Source: Sporosarcina sp. (GTDB lineage: Bacteria > Bacillota > Bacilli > Bacillales_A > Planococcaceae). From it: a stretch of DNA of 64,000 nt. This document shows, piece after piece, positions 23,018 through 33,512 of this stretch. Every line of letters starts with the position of its first letter. Position 1 is the first letter of the stretch. The translations under genes were made by a program, and so were the position numbers. The notes under the pieces were generated by a model that did not search any database, had not been told where the DNA came from, and was given only the letters and a program-made list of their open reading frames with translations. Location: NCBI GenBank assembly GCA_026169375.1, contig JAPFCR010000036.1, positions 1 to 64,000 of the forward strand, in the 5' to 3' direction.

Positions 23018-24544
23018 ATGTATAAAGAGTATAACATGAATCAAATTATTTTGCTTTTAGATTTGGAAATTAAATTACAAGAAAATGACATCGCTTTTCA
23101 TATCCACCATTTAGTAGAAAGTATTCCTGACGAAGCTTTCACTTCGTTCCTTCGAAACGAGGGATGTCCCGCTTATCATCCACGTATGATGTTGAAAATT
23201 ATTCTGTGTGGCTATACACAATCTGTATTTTCAGGGCGCAAGATTGAAGCCCTTTTAAAAGATAGCGTGCGCATGATGTGGCTCGCCCAAGGGTATGAGC
23301 CAAGTTATCGTACAATCAATCGGTTCCGTGTCCATCCAGCAGTTGAAGAATTATTACGTCAATGTTTCGTTCAATTTTGTTGTCAACTTGTGGATGAAAA
23401 GTTAATTGACCAAGAAGCTATTTTTATCGATGGCACGAAAATAGAAGCGAATGCCAATAAATTTTTATTTGTATGGAGAAAATCAAGCGAACGTTACCAT
23501 CAAGGATTGATTGAGAAGTCTAATCAATTGTATGACACGCTATTGGAAGAAGAAATTATTCCGACAATTGAACGTGAGAATTTAGAGGAATTAAGTGTGA
23601 ACGAGTTACGAGAAGTTGTCCAAAAAGTCGATGAAGTCGTTAAAGAGTATGACGAAAAAATAGAGTCCTCTGTCGATGTACAGGAGAGAAAAAGGTTGCG
23701 AAGTGAAAGAAAATTCCCAAAACAAGCCCGAAAACAATTAGAAGATTTTATTCAAAGAAAACAAAAATATTTACGAGACTTTGAAATTTTCGGGGCGCGA
23801 AATAGCTATTCAAAAACCGATCATGACGCAACATTCATGCGAATGAAAGATGATTATATGATGAACGGTCAATTAAAACCTGGGTATAATGTTCAAATCG
23901 CAACTGAAGGTCAATACACGCTTGCTTATGATATTTTTCCAAATCCAACTGATACACGTACGCTCATCCCGTTTCTTGATAAAATTGAAGCATCTTATTT
24001 TGATTTACCTCAATATATTGTCGCTGATGCGGGCTATGGAAGCGAACAAAATTATCATGACATTCTTTCCAACCGCAGTCGTAAAGCACTCGTTACGTAT
24101 AATATGTATGTGAAAGAACAGAAAAGAAAGTTCAAAAACAATGAATTTAACACAGCGAACTGGTCTTATGACGAAACAAAAAATACATACACCTGTCCAA
24201 ACAATCAGCAGTTAACTTATCAGTACGACTCAGTGAGAACAGATCGCTATGGTTTTCAGCGAAAGTTTAAAGTGTATGAATGCGAAGATTGTTCAGATTG
24301 CCCGCTTCGCTCACTTTGTACAAAAGCCAAAGCTGGCAATAATCGTAAACTCATGAAAAATGAAACATGGGAAACACAAAAAGAATATGTAAGAACGACG
24401 CTTTCAGAGGAAAAAGCTAGCTCAATTTTCCGTCCGCGGACAATCGAAAGTAAATCAAGAAATGGGATTCGCATTAATGGCTGTGAATTTGAGAAAATAC
24501 ACAGCCAATCTAGTTTCTTGAACAAAATTTCTCCGTACCAATAA
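23018..24544 (+). pseudogene. IS1182-like transposase, C-terminus frameshifted and probably inactive
   Basis: 508 aa; first Asp (IDGTKIEANANK) and second Asp (VADAGYGSEQNY) kept, but no VEPVFG-type Glu motif; conserved C-terminal MGFALMAVNLRKYTANLVS* lies in another frame at 24462-24521. Confidence 0.75.
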
Positions 24545-24583
24545 AAAAGTTGAAATTGAGCGTACTCAATTTCAACTTTTTTT
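24543..24583 (+). terminator. terminator after transposase
   Basis: AAAAAAGTTGAAATTGAGCGTACTCAATTTCAACTTTTTTT. Confidence 0.85.
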
Positions 24584-24709
24584 ACTTTAGGCTAGTTATG
24601 TCCCAGCCTCCTTTTCAATTGGAAGAAAACCTCTATCCTACCACTCCTTCAATGAATCCACTTTGTACTTTTTCAAAACAGTACAATCTCCTCAAGATTT
24701 TTCTGACTG

Positions 24710-24772
24710 AACAAAAAAGCATCTCCTTTCGAATTTGTTTTGCAACAAAAATCGTAGGAAATGCTTTTTAAT
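24710..24772. terminator. terminator-like hairpin
   Basis: AAAAAAGCATCTCCTTTCGAAT...ATCGTAGGAAATGCTTTTT. Confidence 0.6.
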
Positions 24773-24897
24773 GAATGTCATAAACTAAAAGACTTGTCTA
24801 TAACATGTATGTCGTAATTCAACCTAACAAACAATATTTGTTATTGATTGATAACGTCACAAACCCCTATTACGACAATGTTTTTAATACCTATAAA

Positions 24898-25617
24898 TCA
24901 GCCTTCTGCATTATGATAAACGCTCTGCACATCATCGTCATCCTCAAGCGCGTCAATTAGACTATCAAATTGTTCTTCGTTTTCTTCTGCAATTGCTGTA
25001 TGCATCGAGGGAACCATTTCAACATCCGCCGATAGCAATTCGATTCCCGCTTCTTCTAATTCATTTTTTACTTGTAAAAAATCTGCCGCTTCTGTAATAA
25101 TTTCAAAACCTTCTTCACTTGACTCAATGTCTTCAGCGCCTGCTTCAAGCGCTGCTAACATAATCATATCCTCATCAGTATCCTCGGCTCTTTCAATCAT
25201 TAAACGACCTTTACGTTCGAACATATAAGCAACTGAACCACTCGAACCTAAGTTTCCGCCATTTCGCGTAAATGCAACACGAATATTAGCTGCTGTTCGA
25301 TTTCGATTTTCAGTTAATGTATAAACGAGGACAGCAACGCCGTTTGGACCGTATCCTTCGTAAACGACTTCTTCAAAATTCTCTTCTTCGCCAGCACCTG
25401 TCGCTTTGTCAATTGCACGCTTGACAATATCATTTGGAACGTTCAAACTTTTCGCTTTTTCTATTGATAAACGAAGCGCAGGGTTCATCTCAGGATCTGC
25501 CCCTTGCTTTGTTGCCATATAAATTTCGCGCGACATTTTCTGGAATATTTTTCCACGCTTTGCGTCTTGTGCGCCTTTTCTATTTCTTATATTATGCCAT
25601 TTAGAATGCCCTGCCAT
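24898..25617 (-). CDS. YebC/PmpR-family protein
   Basis: 239 aa starting MAGHSKWHNIRNRKGAQDAKRGKIF. Confidence 0.97.
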   Translation of the reverse strand: MAGHSKWHNIRNRKGAQDAKRGKIFQKMSREIYMATKQGADPEMNPALRLSIEKAKSLNVPNDIVKRAIDKATGAGEEENFEEVVYEGYGPNGVAVLVYTLTENRNRTAANIRVAFTRNGGNLGSSGSVAYMFERKGRLMIERAEDTDEDMIMLAALEAGAEDIESSEEGFEIITEAADFLQVKNELEEAGIELLSADVEMVPSMHTAIAEENEEQFDSLIDALEDDDDVQSVYHNAEG

Positions 25618-25694
25618 CTTGCACCCTCCTAATTGTTATGTTACATAAAAATGGACAATCAGTAGAAAACATCCTACTGATTGTCATTTCATTT

Positions 25695-26561
25695 TTATGA
25701 TAACTGCTCTATATTATACCATAATTTTGGCCAATGTGAGCAGGCAACCTTTGTAAATGGCAGGATATACTTCAATTGCTTTTCCCTTGTCTCAGTTGAT
25801 AAAGAAAAGAAGTGAAGCCATTCTCTTAGGATTTCATTCGGGTATAAAAGCAAATAAAAAGTCGATTCATCTAATGTTTGCAAATAAGGATGTTCATTCA
25901 AAAGAAACGGTAAATCATAGTCAATTTGTGGCAATACGCGATGCATCCATAAGGCAATCTCTGTACTTGCGGGGCCTATGCTCGCAAGGTCAAAATCAAT
26001 GAGTCGTATAAGTCCGTCTTGATCACGCAATAAATTATGATGGACGACATCGCCGTGTAAAAGTGTTGGTTTTTCACTCGGCTGATAAGTTTTTTTAATC
26101 TTGCGAAGTGCTTTTTCTGCGTAAAATATAATGTCTGTAACGGTCTTTTTACCAAGATAGATTTCACAAGCTTCGCGAATTGCTTGGAAACGAAACAAGC
26201 GGTCTTCCCACTTTGAAATAAGCGTGTAATGCTGCAAATACTGCTCAGTTTCCCAATCAAATTGTGCGCTCGTTTCGTGTAAATTTTTCAATGCTTCTAA
26301 AGAATCGACTCGGTCACGTCGCTTTTTAAAATTAACATTTCTTGCATTTGCTAACCACGGTTGCACCAAAAGATGTGGTTGCGCATTTTCTGAAACTGGC
26401 AATAAATGCGGAAATGCTAATTCTTCAAGTTTCTCATGCAACATTTTCACTTTGTACAATGTCTCTTGGGAATCATATTGCTTCACTGAGTAATAACGAT
26501 TGTTTTGTTCAAGTTTCCAAACGCGATGATTTATTTGCTCAGCTTTCCCGCGAATCATCAT
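25695..26561 (-). CDS. YsxE-like spore coat-associated phosphotransferase/kinase-like protein
   Basis: Kinase-like LLHGDVVHHNLLRDQDGLIRLIDFDLA; start MMIRGKAEQ one nt after the safA stop (TGAAATG); ORF track extends falsely into safA. Confidence 0.85.
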   Translation of the reverse strand: MMIRGKAEQINHRVWKLEQNNRYYSVKQYDSQETLYKVKMLHEKLEELAFPHLLPVSENAQPHLLVQPWLANARNVNFKKRRDRVDSLEALKNLHETSAQFDWETEQYLQHYTLISKWEDRLFRFQAIREACEIYLGKKTVTDIIFYAEKALRKIKKTYQPSEKPTLLHGDVVHHNLLRDQDGLIRLIDFDLASIGPASTEIALWMHRVLPQIDYDLPFLLNEHPYLQTLDESTFYLLLYPNEILREWLHFFSLSTETREKQLKYILPFTKVACSHWPKLWYNIEQLS

Positions 26562-26562
26562 T

Positions 26563-27672
26563 TCATGAATGTGGTCCTTGCCAATGGTAAGGTGCCGGGA
26601 AATACATCGGCGGTCGTGAATGTTGATGAACTGGCTGGTGACACTGTGTACAAAATGGATGCGGCTGCATCGGTGGAACAGACGGCATGACTGGCATCTG
26701 CGTAAATTGGTTGCCTTCATGGAAAGGCGTTTCACCAGCATGAACTGGATATCTTGGCGCTTGAGGATAAGACCAGTTCGGATAAGGTGTTGGCTGAGCA
26801 GGTGGCGGTTGCACTTGATGCTCATAAACCGGCGGCTTAACCTCTTCTTTTCTCTTTGGTTCAGGCATCGGTTGTTTGATAGTTGGCGATTCAATATTCG
26901 GTATATGATTTGGTACAGTTAATGACGGCTCAGTTAACTGTGGTGTGAGCGGTCTAACCTTCTCATGATCCTTTGATTTTTGTTTCTTTTTTTCTGGATA
27001 AGTTGGCTGAGTCGGTGGTCGATATGGTTTATGATGCGTTGACTCTTCTACAGGTAACTGCGGCATCGGTCTTGTTGGCACCTCGTGCATTGGTGCAGGT
27101 TGCCTATGCTGGTGATAATGCTGGTGATAATGATGCCCGTAGCAATCTGCATCGTAAATCGGCATCCATCCACAAGGAATCCCAAAAACGGGATATGGTT
27201 GCACTGGAATCATCGGTTGCGTTGGATGATGCATCTGTTCATTATGCTGTGGTGGCTTTGGTTGCTCAACTTTAGGTTTTTCAGCTGGTGGTTTTTGCTT
27301 TTTCGGTTGCTCCACCTTTTCTTTTTCGACTGGCTTCGTTGTAATCTTAGGTGGTTTAGGCACCGGGATTGGTTCTTTTTCCTGCTTAGGTGCTGGGTGT
27401 TTTTCTTTTGGTAACTCAGGTTCTTTCACCGGCTTTTTCTCTACTACCGGAAGATTCTCTACTTTCTCCACCTTTTTCACTGGTTCCGTTTGTTTTTTTG
27501 GTGTTTCTTGTTTTCCTTGCACTTGGTTCGGTAAAAAAATCTTCATCCCTGGAACAATATAATCTGGGTTTGCTAAATGTGCATTCACCCGCTTTAACTC
27601 TTCAAACGAAATTCCGTACTGCCTTGAAATCTTCCAAAGTGTATCTCCCTTTTGAACAATATGGACTTCCAC
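26563..27672 (-). CDS. safA: SafA-like LysM spore coat assembly protein
   Basis: N-terminal LysM (VEVHIVQKGDTLWKISRQYGISFEEL), Pro/Lys/His-rich remainder; GTG start 27672 after a GGGGGAAG SD. Confidence 0.8.
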   Translation of the reverse strand: MEVHIVQKGDTLWKISRQYGISFEELKRVNAHLANPDYIVPGMKIFLPNQVQGKQETPKKQTEPVKKVEKVENLPVVEKKPVKEPELPKEKHPAPKQEKEPIPVPKPPKITTKPVEKEKVEQPKKQKPPAEKPKVEQPKPPQHNEQMHHPTQPMIPVQPYPVFGIPCGWMPIYDADCYGHHYHQHYHQHRQPAPMHEVPTRPMPQLPVEESTHHKPYRPPTQPTYPEKKKQKSKDHEKVRPLTPQLTEPSLTVPNHIPNIESPTIKQPMPEPKRKEEVKPPVYEHQVQPPPAQPTPYPNWSYPQAPRYPVHAGETPFHEGNQFTQMPVMPSVPPMQPHPFCTQCHQPVHQHSRPPMYFPAPYHWQGPHS

Positions 27673-27803
27673 TACGAAACTTCCCCCTTCCATCTATCCA
27701 TCGTATGACTAGACGTCCGCCTTTGTGACACTTTTAAGCGAAGGTCCTTTACTACTATCTATATGTACGAGAAGTTTCGATATGCAAAAAAACCGATACA
27801 TCC

Positions 27804-28691
27804 TTAAAGAGGACGTATCGGTTGTTGTTCATATGAATAATAAGTACCGAAAGAACGGACCGTACAACCAAGAGCGGCTAATTCTTCCATCGCGCCTTTC
27901 ATGAGCGGCGTTGTTTCACCTTCTAATACATCGATAATAAAGAAATAATTGCCTAAACCTGTTTTAAGTGGACGAGATTCAATTTTCGTTAAGTTTAATT
28001 TCCGCCAAGAAAAAACAGATAACACTTGATGAAGCACGCCCGGCCGATCATCTTTTGGTAATTTCACCATAAGTGTAGTCTTCGGCACATTCGTATGGTT
28101 TTCTTTTTCTATTTGCCCTTTTCGTTGAGACAAGACAACAAAGCGCGTATGGTTAAAATGAAAATCGTGAATACTTTCTTCTGCCATATGTAAGTTATAC
28201 TTTTCACAAGCAAGTCGATTGCCAATTGCAGCGATTTTTTGCTCCGGGTTTTCAGCTACAAGTTTTGCCGCCGCCGCAGTAGAAGTTGTTTGAATGAGCG
28301 GGACACCTCTATATTGATAGAGTAAATACTTATGACATTGCGCTAAAGCATGCGGATGTGAATGCACAGACTCAATAGACGCTAAGTCATTTGCATGCTC
28401 CGGGTGAACCATTAAATGTTGCTCAATTGGAATCGATAATTCAGCTTGAATAAACAAGTCCTGTTCATTAAACATATAGTCGATCGTTAGTGGAACAGAA
28501 CCTTCTAATGCGTTTTCAAGTGGCACAACCGCATAAGTTGCTTTTCCAGATGAGACAGCTTCGATACAATCTGGAATGGTCGGTTGTGGTGATAAGCCGC
28601 TCGAGCCAAATAACTCCGTCGCTGCGATATGTGTAAATGATGCTTCGGGCCCTAGATAAGCTACAATTGGTGTATAATCTTCTTCACTCAT
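27804..28691 (-). CDS. pheA: prephenate dehydratase
   Basis: 295 aa; YLGPEASFTHIAA, C-terminal ACT with ESRP motif. Confidence 0.96.
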   Translation of the reverse strand: MSEEDYTPIVAYLGPEASFTHIAATELFGSSGLSPQPTIPDCIEAVSSGKATYAVVPLENALEGSVPLTIDYMFNEQDLFIQAELSIPIEQHLMVHPEHANDLASIESVHSHPHALAQCHKYLLYQYRGVPLIQTTSTAAAAKLVAENPEQKIAAIGNRLACEKYNLHMAEESIHDFHFNHTRFVVLSQRKGQIEKENHTNVPKTTLMVKLPKDDRPGVLHQVLSVFSWRKLNLTKIESRPLKTGLGNYFFIIDVLEGETTPLMKGAMEELAALGCTVRSFGTYYSYEQQPIRPL

Positions 28692-28735
28692 TTTCTTTTC
28701 CCCCTCATTGAATGTCTACTATTCATTCTTGGAAA

Positions 28736-29191
28736 TTATAATGCCCCTGAACTAATAATGGTTGCTGATTCAACAAATTCAGGCGACTGTAATTGTTGAA
28801 TAAAACGTTCTACCTGCATTTCCATCGCTGTTACATCTAATGACAACGTGACGTTTGCACGGCCTTGAACAGGAATCGTTTGGTGAATCGTCAACACATT
28901 ACACCTCGCCTCCGTTACAATGCCTAACAATGTAGCGAGAGAACCTTTTTGATCTTCTAATTGGATGAAAATCGTTAATATCCGCTCACGCGCTACAGAT
29001 TCAAATGGAAAGACCGTGTCACGGTATTTATAAAAAGCACTCCGGGAAAGTCCAATACTTTTTGTTGCTTCTTGTATCGTAGATGCTTTCCCCGAAGCTA
29101 ATAACTTTTTCACTTCAATCGTTTTCAGCATAGAGTCAGTTAAGACGTCTTCTCTGACAAGATAAAAACGACCTTCCCCTAACCGCTTCAT
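28736..29191 (-). CDS. pheB: ACT domain-containing protein PheB
   Basis: 151 aa; C-terminal ACT domain; between obg and pheA. Confidence 0.92.
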   Translation of the reverse strand: MKRLGEGRFYLVREDVLTDSMLKTIEVKKLLASGKASTIQEATKSIGLSRSAFYKYRDTVFPFESVARERILTIFIQLEDQKGSLATLLGIVTEARCNVLTIHQTIPVQGRANVTLSLDVTAMEMQVERFIQQLQSPEFVESATIISSGAL

Positions 29192-29214
29192 AATCCCCCT
29201 CCAAGATCACTTAT

Positions 29215-30504
29215 TTATTCAATAAATTCAAATTCAAAGTTTAAGATTCGGACAATGTCCCCGTTTTCTGCACCACGCTCACGAAGTGCATCATCTACCC
29301 CCATACCGCGCATTTGTCTTGCGAATCGGCGGATGGATTGGTCATAACTAAAGTCCGTCATCTTAAATAGTCGTTCAATCGAAGAACCTGAAAGTACATA
29401 CGCACCATCATCATCTCGTGTAATTACAAAATTCGCTTCATCGTCTGATTCATGTTTGTATAAAACGGTATTTTCTTCTTCATCTTCTAAATCTGCAAGT
29501 GCAAATTCAGGTGTCACTTCTAATAATTCTGCAACAGCGAACAGTAAATCTTCTAGGCCACGGCGTGTAATTGCAGAAATTGGGAAAACTTTTGCATCTT
29601 CTTCTAATTGCTCTTTAAATTGCTTTAAATTCTCTTCTGCGTCTGGCATGTCCATTTTATTCGCCACAATAATTTGTGGACGCTCCGTTAAACGTAAATT
29701 ATACTGCTCTAATTCTTCATTGATGATTTGATAATCTTCGTACGGATCACGCCCTTCCATCCCCGACATATCAATCACATGCACAATAACACGCGTTCTC
29801 TCAATATGACGTAAAAACTGATGACCAAGTCCAACACCTTCATGCGCCCCTTCGATTAAACCTGGTAAGTCCGCCATGGCAAAACTTCTGCCATCCTTCG
29901 TTTCAACCATCCCTAAGTTCGGCGCCAATGTCGTAAAGTGGTAATTTCCGATTTTCGGCTTTGCGGATGAAACGACAGATAATAGTGTAGATTTTCCAAC
30001 ACTCGGGAAACCAACGAGGCCTACATCTGCTAGAACTTTTAATTCTAAAATAATTTCGCGTTCAATTCCAGGCTCTCCTTTTTCAGATAGCTCCGGTGCC
30101 GGGTTTTTCGACGATGCAAATCGACTGTTCCCACGTCCACCACGACCACCACGTGCGATGATTGCTTGTTGTCCATGTTCTACTAAGTCCGCAAGTACCG
30201 GCCCATCTTCACCATCAGTAATCACAGTACCTGGTGGAACTTTAACAATCATATCTTCCGCATTTTTACCATGCTTATTTTTACTCATTCCGTGTTCTCC
30301 GCGTGGTGCTTTAAAATGACGTTGGTAACGGAAATCCATTAAAGTCCTTAATCCTTCATCGACTTCAAATACAACATCCGCGCCGTTTCCACCATCTCCA
30401 CCAGCTGGTCCGCCGTATGGGACGAATTTTTCTCTACGGAAAGCGACCATCCCGTCTCCACCGTCACCACCTTTTACGTATATCTTTACGTGATCGACAA
30501 ACAT
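29215..30504 (-). CDS. obg: GTPase ObgE
   Basis: [30 protein letters not shown]1 GFPSVGKST; start moved to MFVDHV. Confidence 0.97.
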   Translation of the reverse strand: MFVDHVKIYVKGGDGGDGMVAFRREKFVPYGGPAGGDGGNGADVVFEVDEGLRTLMDFRYQRHFKAPRGEHGMSKNKHGKNAEDMIVKVPPGTVITDGEDGPVLADLVEHGQQAIIARGGRGGRGNSRFASSKNPAPELSEKGEPGIEREIILELKVLADVGLVGFPSVGKSTLLSVVSSAKPKIGNYHFTTLAPNLGMVETKDGRSFAMADLPGLIEGAHEGVGLGHQFLRHIERTRVIVHVIDMSGMEGRDPYEDYQIINEELEQYNLRLTERPQIIVANKMDMPDAEENLKQFKEQLEEDAKVFPISAITRRGLEDLLFAVAELLEVTPEFALADLEDEEENTVLYKHESDDEANFVITRDDDGAYVLSGSSIERLFKMTDFSYDQSIRRFARQMRGMGVDDALRERGAENGDIVRILNFEFEFIE

Positions 30505-30515
30505 ATTTGTTCCTC

Positions 30516-31034
30516 CTACCGTCCACGAATTGTGAACTTCCATAAATTTTCTTGTAATAATTCTTCAATTAAAAACGATTCTTTTTCTGTTTTTTTATCT
30601 TCTAACGCTGGCAATTTCCCTTTCAATAAAAGTTCAATTGTCCATTCGTCTGCATTTGCACATACATGAATCTCCGCATCATAACTTGAATATACATCCA
30701 TATATTCATTCGCGCTTGCAATCATTTCTTCTAAAGATGAAACGAGATCTTCATCATCGACAGATGGAATCGGTGCTTTTACCTGACAAGACAACACTTT
30801 GGTAAATGAAGTATGCATCCATTCAAACGTTGCTAACCAAATGGCTGTTTTCGGTAAATTTAATGAAGATAAAATCGAATGTTGCTTCATTTTCTCAGTC
30901 GTCATTAAAATGGTTTCGCGCGCTTTTTCTGTATTGCCTAAGTCAATATTCATTAATATGATTTGTAAATCATTTAAAAAATCATGCCGTGAATATTTTA
31001 ATACTTCGGCAACATTCAACTGTTCGGTCTTCAT
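30516..31034 (-). CDS. spo0B: sporulation phosphotransferase Spo0B-like
   Basis: 172 aa; phospho-acceptor H-box [13 protein letters not shown]; upstream of obg as in B. subtilis. Confidence 0.9.
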   Translation of the reverse strand: MKTEQLNVAEVLKYSRHDFLNDLQIILMNIDLGNTEKARETILMTTEKMKQHSILSSLNLPKTAIWLATFEWMHTSFTKVLSCQVKAPIPSVDDEDLVSSLEEMIASANEYMDVYSSYDAEIHVCANADEWTIELLLKGKLPALEDKKTEKESFLIEELLQENLWKFTIRGR

Positions 31035-31147
31035 ATTATCATCACCTCGTCGCTCTTTTTTACAATACCCTTAGTATAACATTTTTTACTGTTTTTACAT
31101 AAAAGAACATGAATTTCATATCATAATCTATTTTTTATAGGGAATAT

Positions 31148-31182
31148 AAAAAAGACTGCACGATTTACTCATGCAGTCTTGA
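31148..31182 (-). terminator. terminator after rpmA
   Basis: AAGACTGCACGATTTACTCATGCAGTCTT. Confidence 0.75.
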
Positions 31183-31199
31183 TCATGTATATTTTATGC

Positions 31200-31490
31200 T
31201 TATGCTTCTTGTGCTTCAGCATAAACGCTAACTTTTGTTTTTGAGCGTCCTAAACGTTCGAAACGTACGACACCATCAATTTTTGCGAATAATGTATCAT
31301 CGCTTCCACGACCAACGTTTTCACCTGGGTGAATTTTCGTTCCGCGTTGACGGTAAAGAATCGATCCACCTGTTACGAATTGTCCGTCAGCGCGTTTTGC
31401 GCCAAGACGTTTCGATTGAGAATCACGACCGTTCTTTGTAGAACCTGCTCCTTTTTTCGATGCGAAAAACTGGAGATCTAAACGTAGCAT
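31200..31490 (-). CDS. rpmA: 50S ribosomal protein L27
   Basis: [24 protein letters not shown] with Prp-type cleavage site ([13 protein letters not shown]). Confidence 0.97.
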   Translation of the reverse strand: MLRLDLQFFASKKGAGSTKNGRDSQSKRLGAKRADGQFVTGGSILYRQRGTKIHPGENVGRGSDDTLFAKIDGVVRFERLGRSKTKVSVYAEAQEA

Positions 31491-31502
31491 ATGTGCCACC
31501 TC

Positions 31503-31832
31503 CTACTCATTGAAGATGATTTTTAAGTGTTTCCCGTAATCTTGTTCAATCGTCTGTAAAGAGACAATCATCGTTTTCAATATGAGTTGAATATCGGCAT
31601 TCTTCATTTCAGCTTTAGAAAAAACAGCTTTTAAATACCCGCCTTCTGAACCTTGGTCAATTTTTGGTGTAATTCCTGTTAACGAAATAATCGCATTTAA
31701 GGCACCAAATGACACGGCAGAAGCACCGGCACAAACTAAATCTTTTCCATGTACGTCGAAATTGGCATGTCCAGACATTTCAAATGATTGAATGAGACCT
31801 GATTGTTCTTTTTCAATTTTCACTGTAATCAT
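31503..31832 (-). CDS. prp: ribosomal-processing cysteine protease Prp
   Basis: 109 aa; GHANFD...GKDLVCAGAS between rplU and rpmA. Confidence 0.95.
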   Translation of the reverse strand: MITVKIEKEQSGLIQSFEMSGHANFDVHGKDLVCAGASAVSFGALNAIISLTGITPKIDQGSEGGYLKAVFSKAEMKNADIQLILKTMIVSLQTIEQDYGKHLKIIFNE

Positions 31833-31837
31833 AGGAC

Positions 31838-32146
31838 TTATGCGTTGATTCCTTCGATTACTAATTTCGTGAACGGTTGACGATGACCCATTTTTTTGGC
31901 ATCATTATTTTTTGGCTTATATGTGAAAATCGTAATTTTCTTACCACGGCCTTGTTCTACAACTTTTGCTGTAACAGAAGCACCTTCTACGTATGGGGCA
32001 CCAACTTTAACATCTTCGCCACCTACGAAAAGAACTTTGTCGAAAGTAACAACTTCATCAGTTTCAGCAGCTACTTTTTCAACGTAGATTTCTTGACCTT
32101 GTTCAACCTTGATTTGTTTACCACCAGTTTCAATAATTGCGTACAT
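31838..32146 (-). CDS. rplU: 50S ribosomal protein L21
   Basis: [24 protein letters not shown]; start trimmed to 32146 (GGAGGTGCAAGT SD). Confidence 0.97.
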   Translation of the reverse strand: MYAIIETGGKQIKVEQGQEIYVEKVAAETDEVVTFDKVLFVGGEDVKVGAPYVEGASVTAKVVEQGRGKKITIFTYKPKNNDAKKMGHRQPFTKLVIEGINA

Positions 32147-32149
32147 ACT

Positions 32150-32255
32150 TGCACCTCCTCTATTACTAAGACTCGCCTTATAAGGTGTTCCAAAATAGGA
32201 ATCTTGAACCTTTTCAGAGCGGTTGTAGCACGGGTGCGCTACAAAACATAACATT
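32150..32255 (-). promoter_or_regulatory. L21-type ribosomal protein leader
   Basis: Structured 5' UTR upstream of rplU: TTGTAGCGCACCCGTGCTACAACCGCTCTGAAAAGGTTCAAGATTCC...CTTATAAGGCGAGTC. Confidence 0.65.
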
Positions 32256-32358
32256 AAAATATTAACACGGATAAATTCATTCGTCAACTGTTTTATGAAA
32301 AGTTTCTATAAAAAGATGGATTTCTTTTAAACACGTATGACTTACTAGATGAATGAAG

Positions 32359-32961
32359 TTATCCGCGCTTCAAATTCATTAATGCTTTTTCATATTTTCT
32401 ATATCGAAATGCGGCGATGTTTTGGATGAGTAAAAAAACGGCAAGGAATAGAAAAGGCATTGTCTTCTCATAAAAAAAACTAAATAGGATGATTGCAATG
32501 ATATAAAACATAATTGAATGAACAATCATGGATAGTCTTGCTTCATAGGCTTGCCCTTTTGTCTCTAGAAATGCGCTTAATGCTTGTCCTCCGTCAAGTG
32601 GTAAAAAAGGGAGTAAATTAACGGCTAGTAACACGAGTTGTATCCGCACTAAAAAATCACCAGCAGGAAATGGCAATAAAAGCGCGACGAGTAAAAGAAG
32701 AACGGTAGCAATAGGCCCCCCTAAAGCTACGTAGAAACGTTTTCTCCTACGAACATTATATTGTCCTGAGATTGTTAATTCCCCGCCGTAAGGCATGATT
32801 GTACAAGCACTTACATGTAAGCCAACGATTTTTGCGACAACTAAATGGCCTAATTCGTGGATTAACAAGGACAAAAAAATGAAGGCATACATCGATAAAT
32901 TCCCAGAAACGAATAGAAATAAAAAAAGAGGGATTAGAATAGGATGTAAACGTATTTTCAT
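32359..32961 (-). CDS. spoIVFB: SpoIVFB-like site-2 metalloprotease (M50)
   Basis: HELGH zinc motif and LLPFLPLDGGQ; downstream of spoIVFA. Confidence 0.93.
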   Translation of the reverse strand: MKIRLHPILIPLFLFLFVSGNLSMYAFIFLSLLIHELGHLVVAKIVGLHVSACTIMPYGGELTISGQYNVRRRKRFYVALGGPIATVLLLLVALLLPFPAGDFLVRIQLVLLAVNLLPFLPLDGGQALSAFLETKGQAYEARLSMIVHSIMFYIIAIILFSFFYEKTMPFLFLAVFLLIQNIAAFRYRKYEKALMNLKRG

Positions 32962-33512
32962 TCAACTGATCCTGATAAATAAGCTGGCAATAATGAAGCA
33001 TCTATATGCACACCATCTCGCTTTACCATTAAAAACATCGTTTCTTCATCTAACAAAGCAAGTGTATCGCCTCTTTTAATCGACGTATAAGGAAGTTTTG
33101 AAAATGAACCGACAAAACCATACGTCACTTCATCCCCGTCATCGTAGAGAATTGTCATCGTTTTTCCTGTCTCTCGTGTGATACCCGTAAAGATTACAAG
33201 TCCATTTTGTTCCGCTTCAATCGCAATTGGCTGCGTATACGAGACAATTGCACCGTTTTTATAAGGTTGTAGCGATTCATATGTGCTCAAGATTCGCTCT
33301 TCGTGATGAACAGCGAGCAATTCATCTTCTGGATCGTCCAGATAGGAAGCGACCCATTTTTTCATCACTAAAAGATCTTTTCCAGTCGTTACATATTGTG
33401 TAAGTGGCTTTTGAATGACTTGCCATTGTTCTAGTTTTGCAACTGTTAAAACACTCAATGCAAAAATGGCCGCCAATAACCATTTCGTCTTCCACTTCAC
33501 GATCATCACCAC
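32958..33512 (-). CDS. spoIVFA: SpoIVFA-like M23-fold stage IV sporulation protein
   Basis: 184 aa; TM plus degenerate LytM domain (GLVIFTGITRETGKTMTILYDDG); overlaps spoIVFB by 4 nt. Confidence 0.9.
   Translation of the reverse strand: MVMIVKWKTKWLLAAIFALSVLTVAKLEQWQVIQKPLTQYVTTGKDLLVMKKWVASYLDDPEDELLAVHHEERILSTYESLQPYKNGAIVSYTQPIAIEAEQNGLVIFTGITRETGKTMTILYDDGDEVTYGFVGSFSKLPYTSIKRGDTLALLDEETMFLMVKRDGVHIDASLLPAYLSGSVE

Larger units (their letters stand above)
22863..24610 (+). mobile_element. IS1182-family-like insertion sequence
   Basis: Imperfect TIRs GAGGCTAGGACAAAAC (left) and GAGGCTGGGACATAAC (reverse complement of right end) around one transposase ORF. Confidence 0.88.

Noticed and set aside
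24809-24879. Inverted repeat TGTCGTAAT ... ATTACGACA upstream of the IS/yebC boundary
   Set aside because: 9-nt arms separated by about 50 nt without other support; could be chance.
26562-26894. N-terminal extension of the YsxE ORF in the ORF track
   Set aside because: Overlaps safA in another frame; an ATG at 26561 immediately after the safA stop is the natural start.
26620-27728. Several plus-strand ORFs opposite safA (100-112 aa)
   Set aside because: Trp/Leu/Arg-rich antisense translations of a Pro/Lys-rich gene; not real proteins.
31200-31499. N-terminal extension on ribosomal protein L27
   Set aside because: Not novel: Firmicute L27 precursors are cleaved by Prp, whose gene is adjacent.
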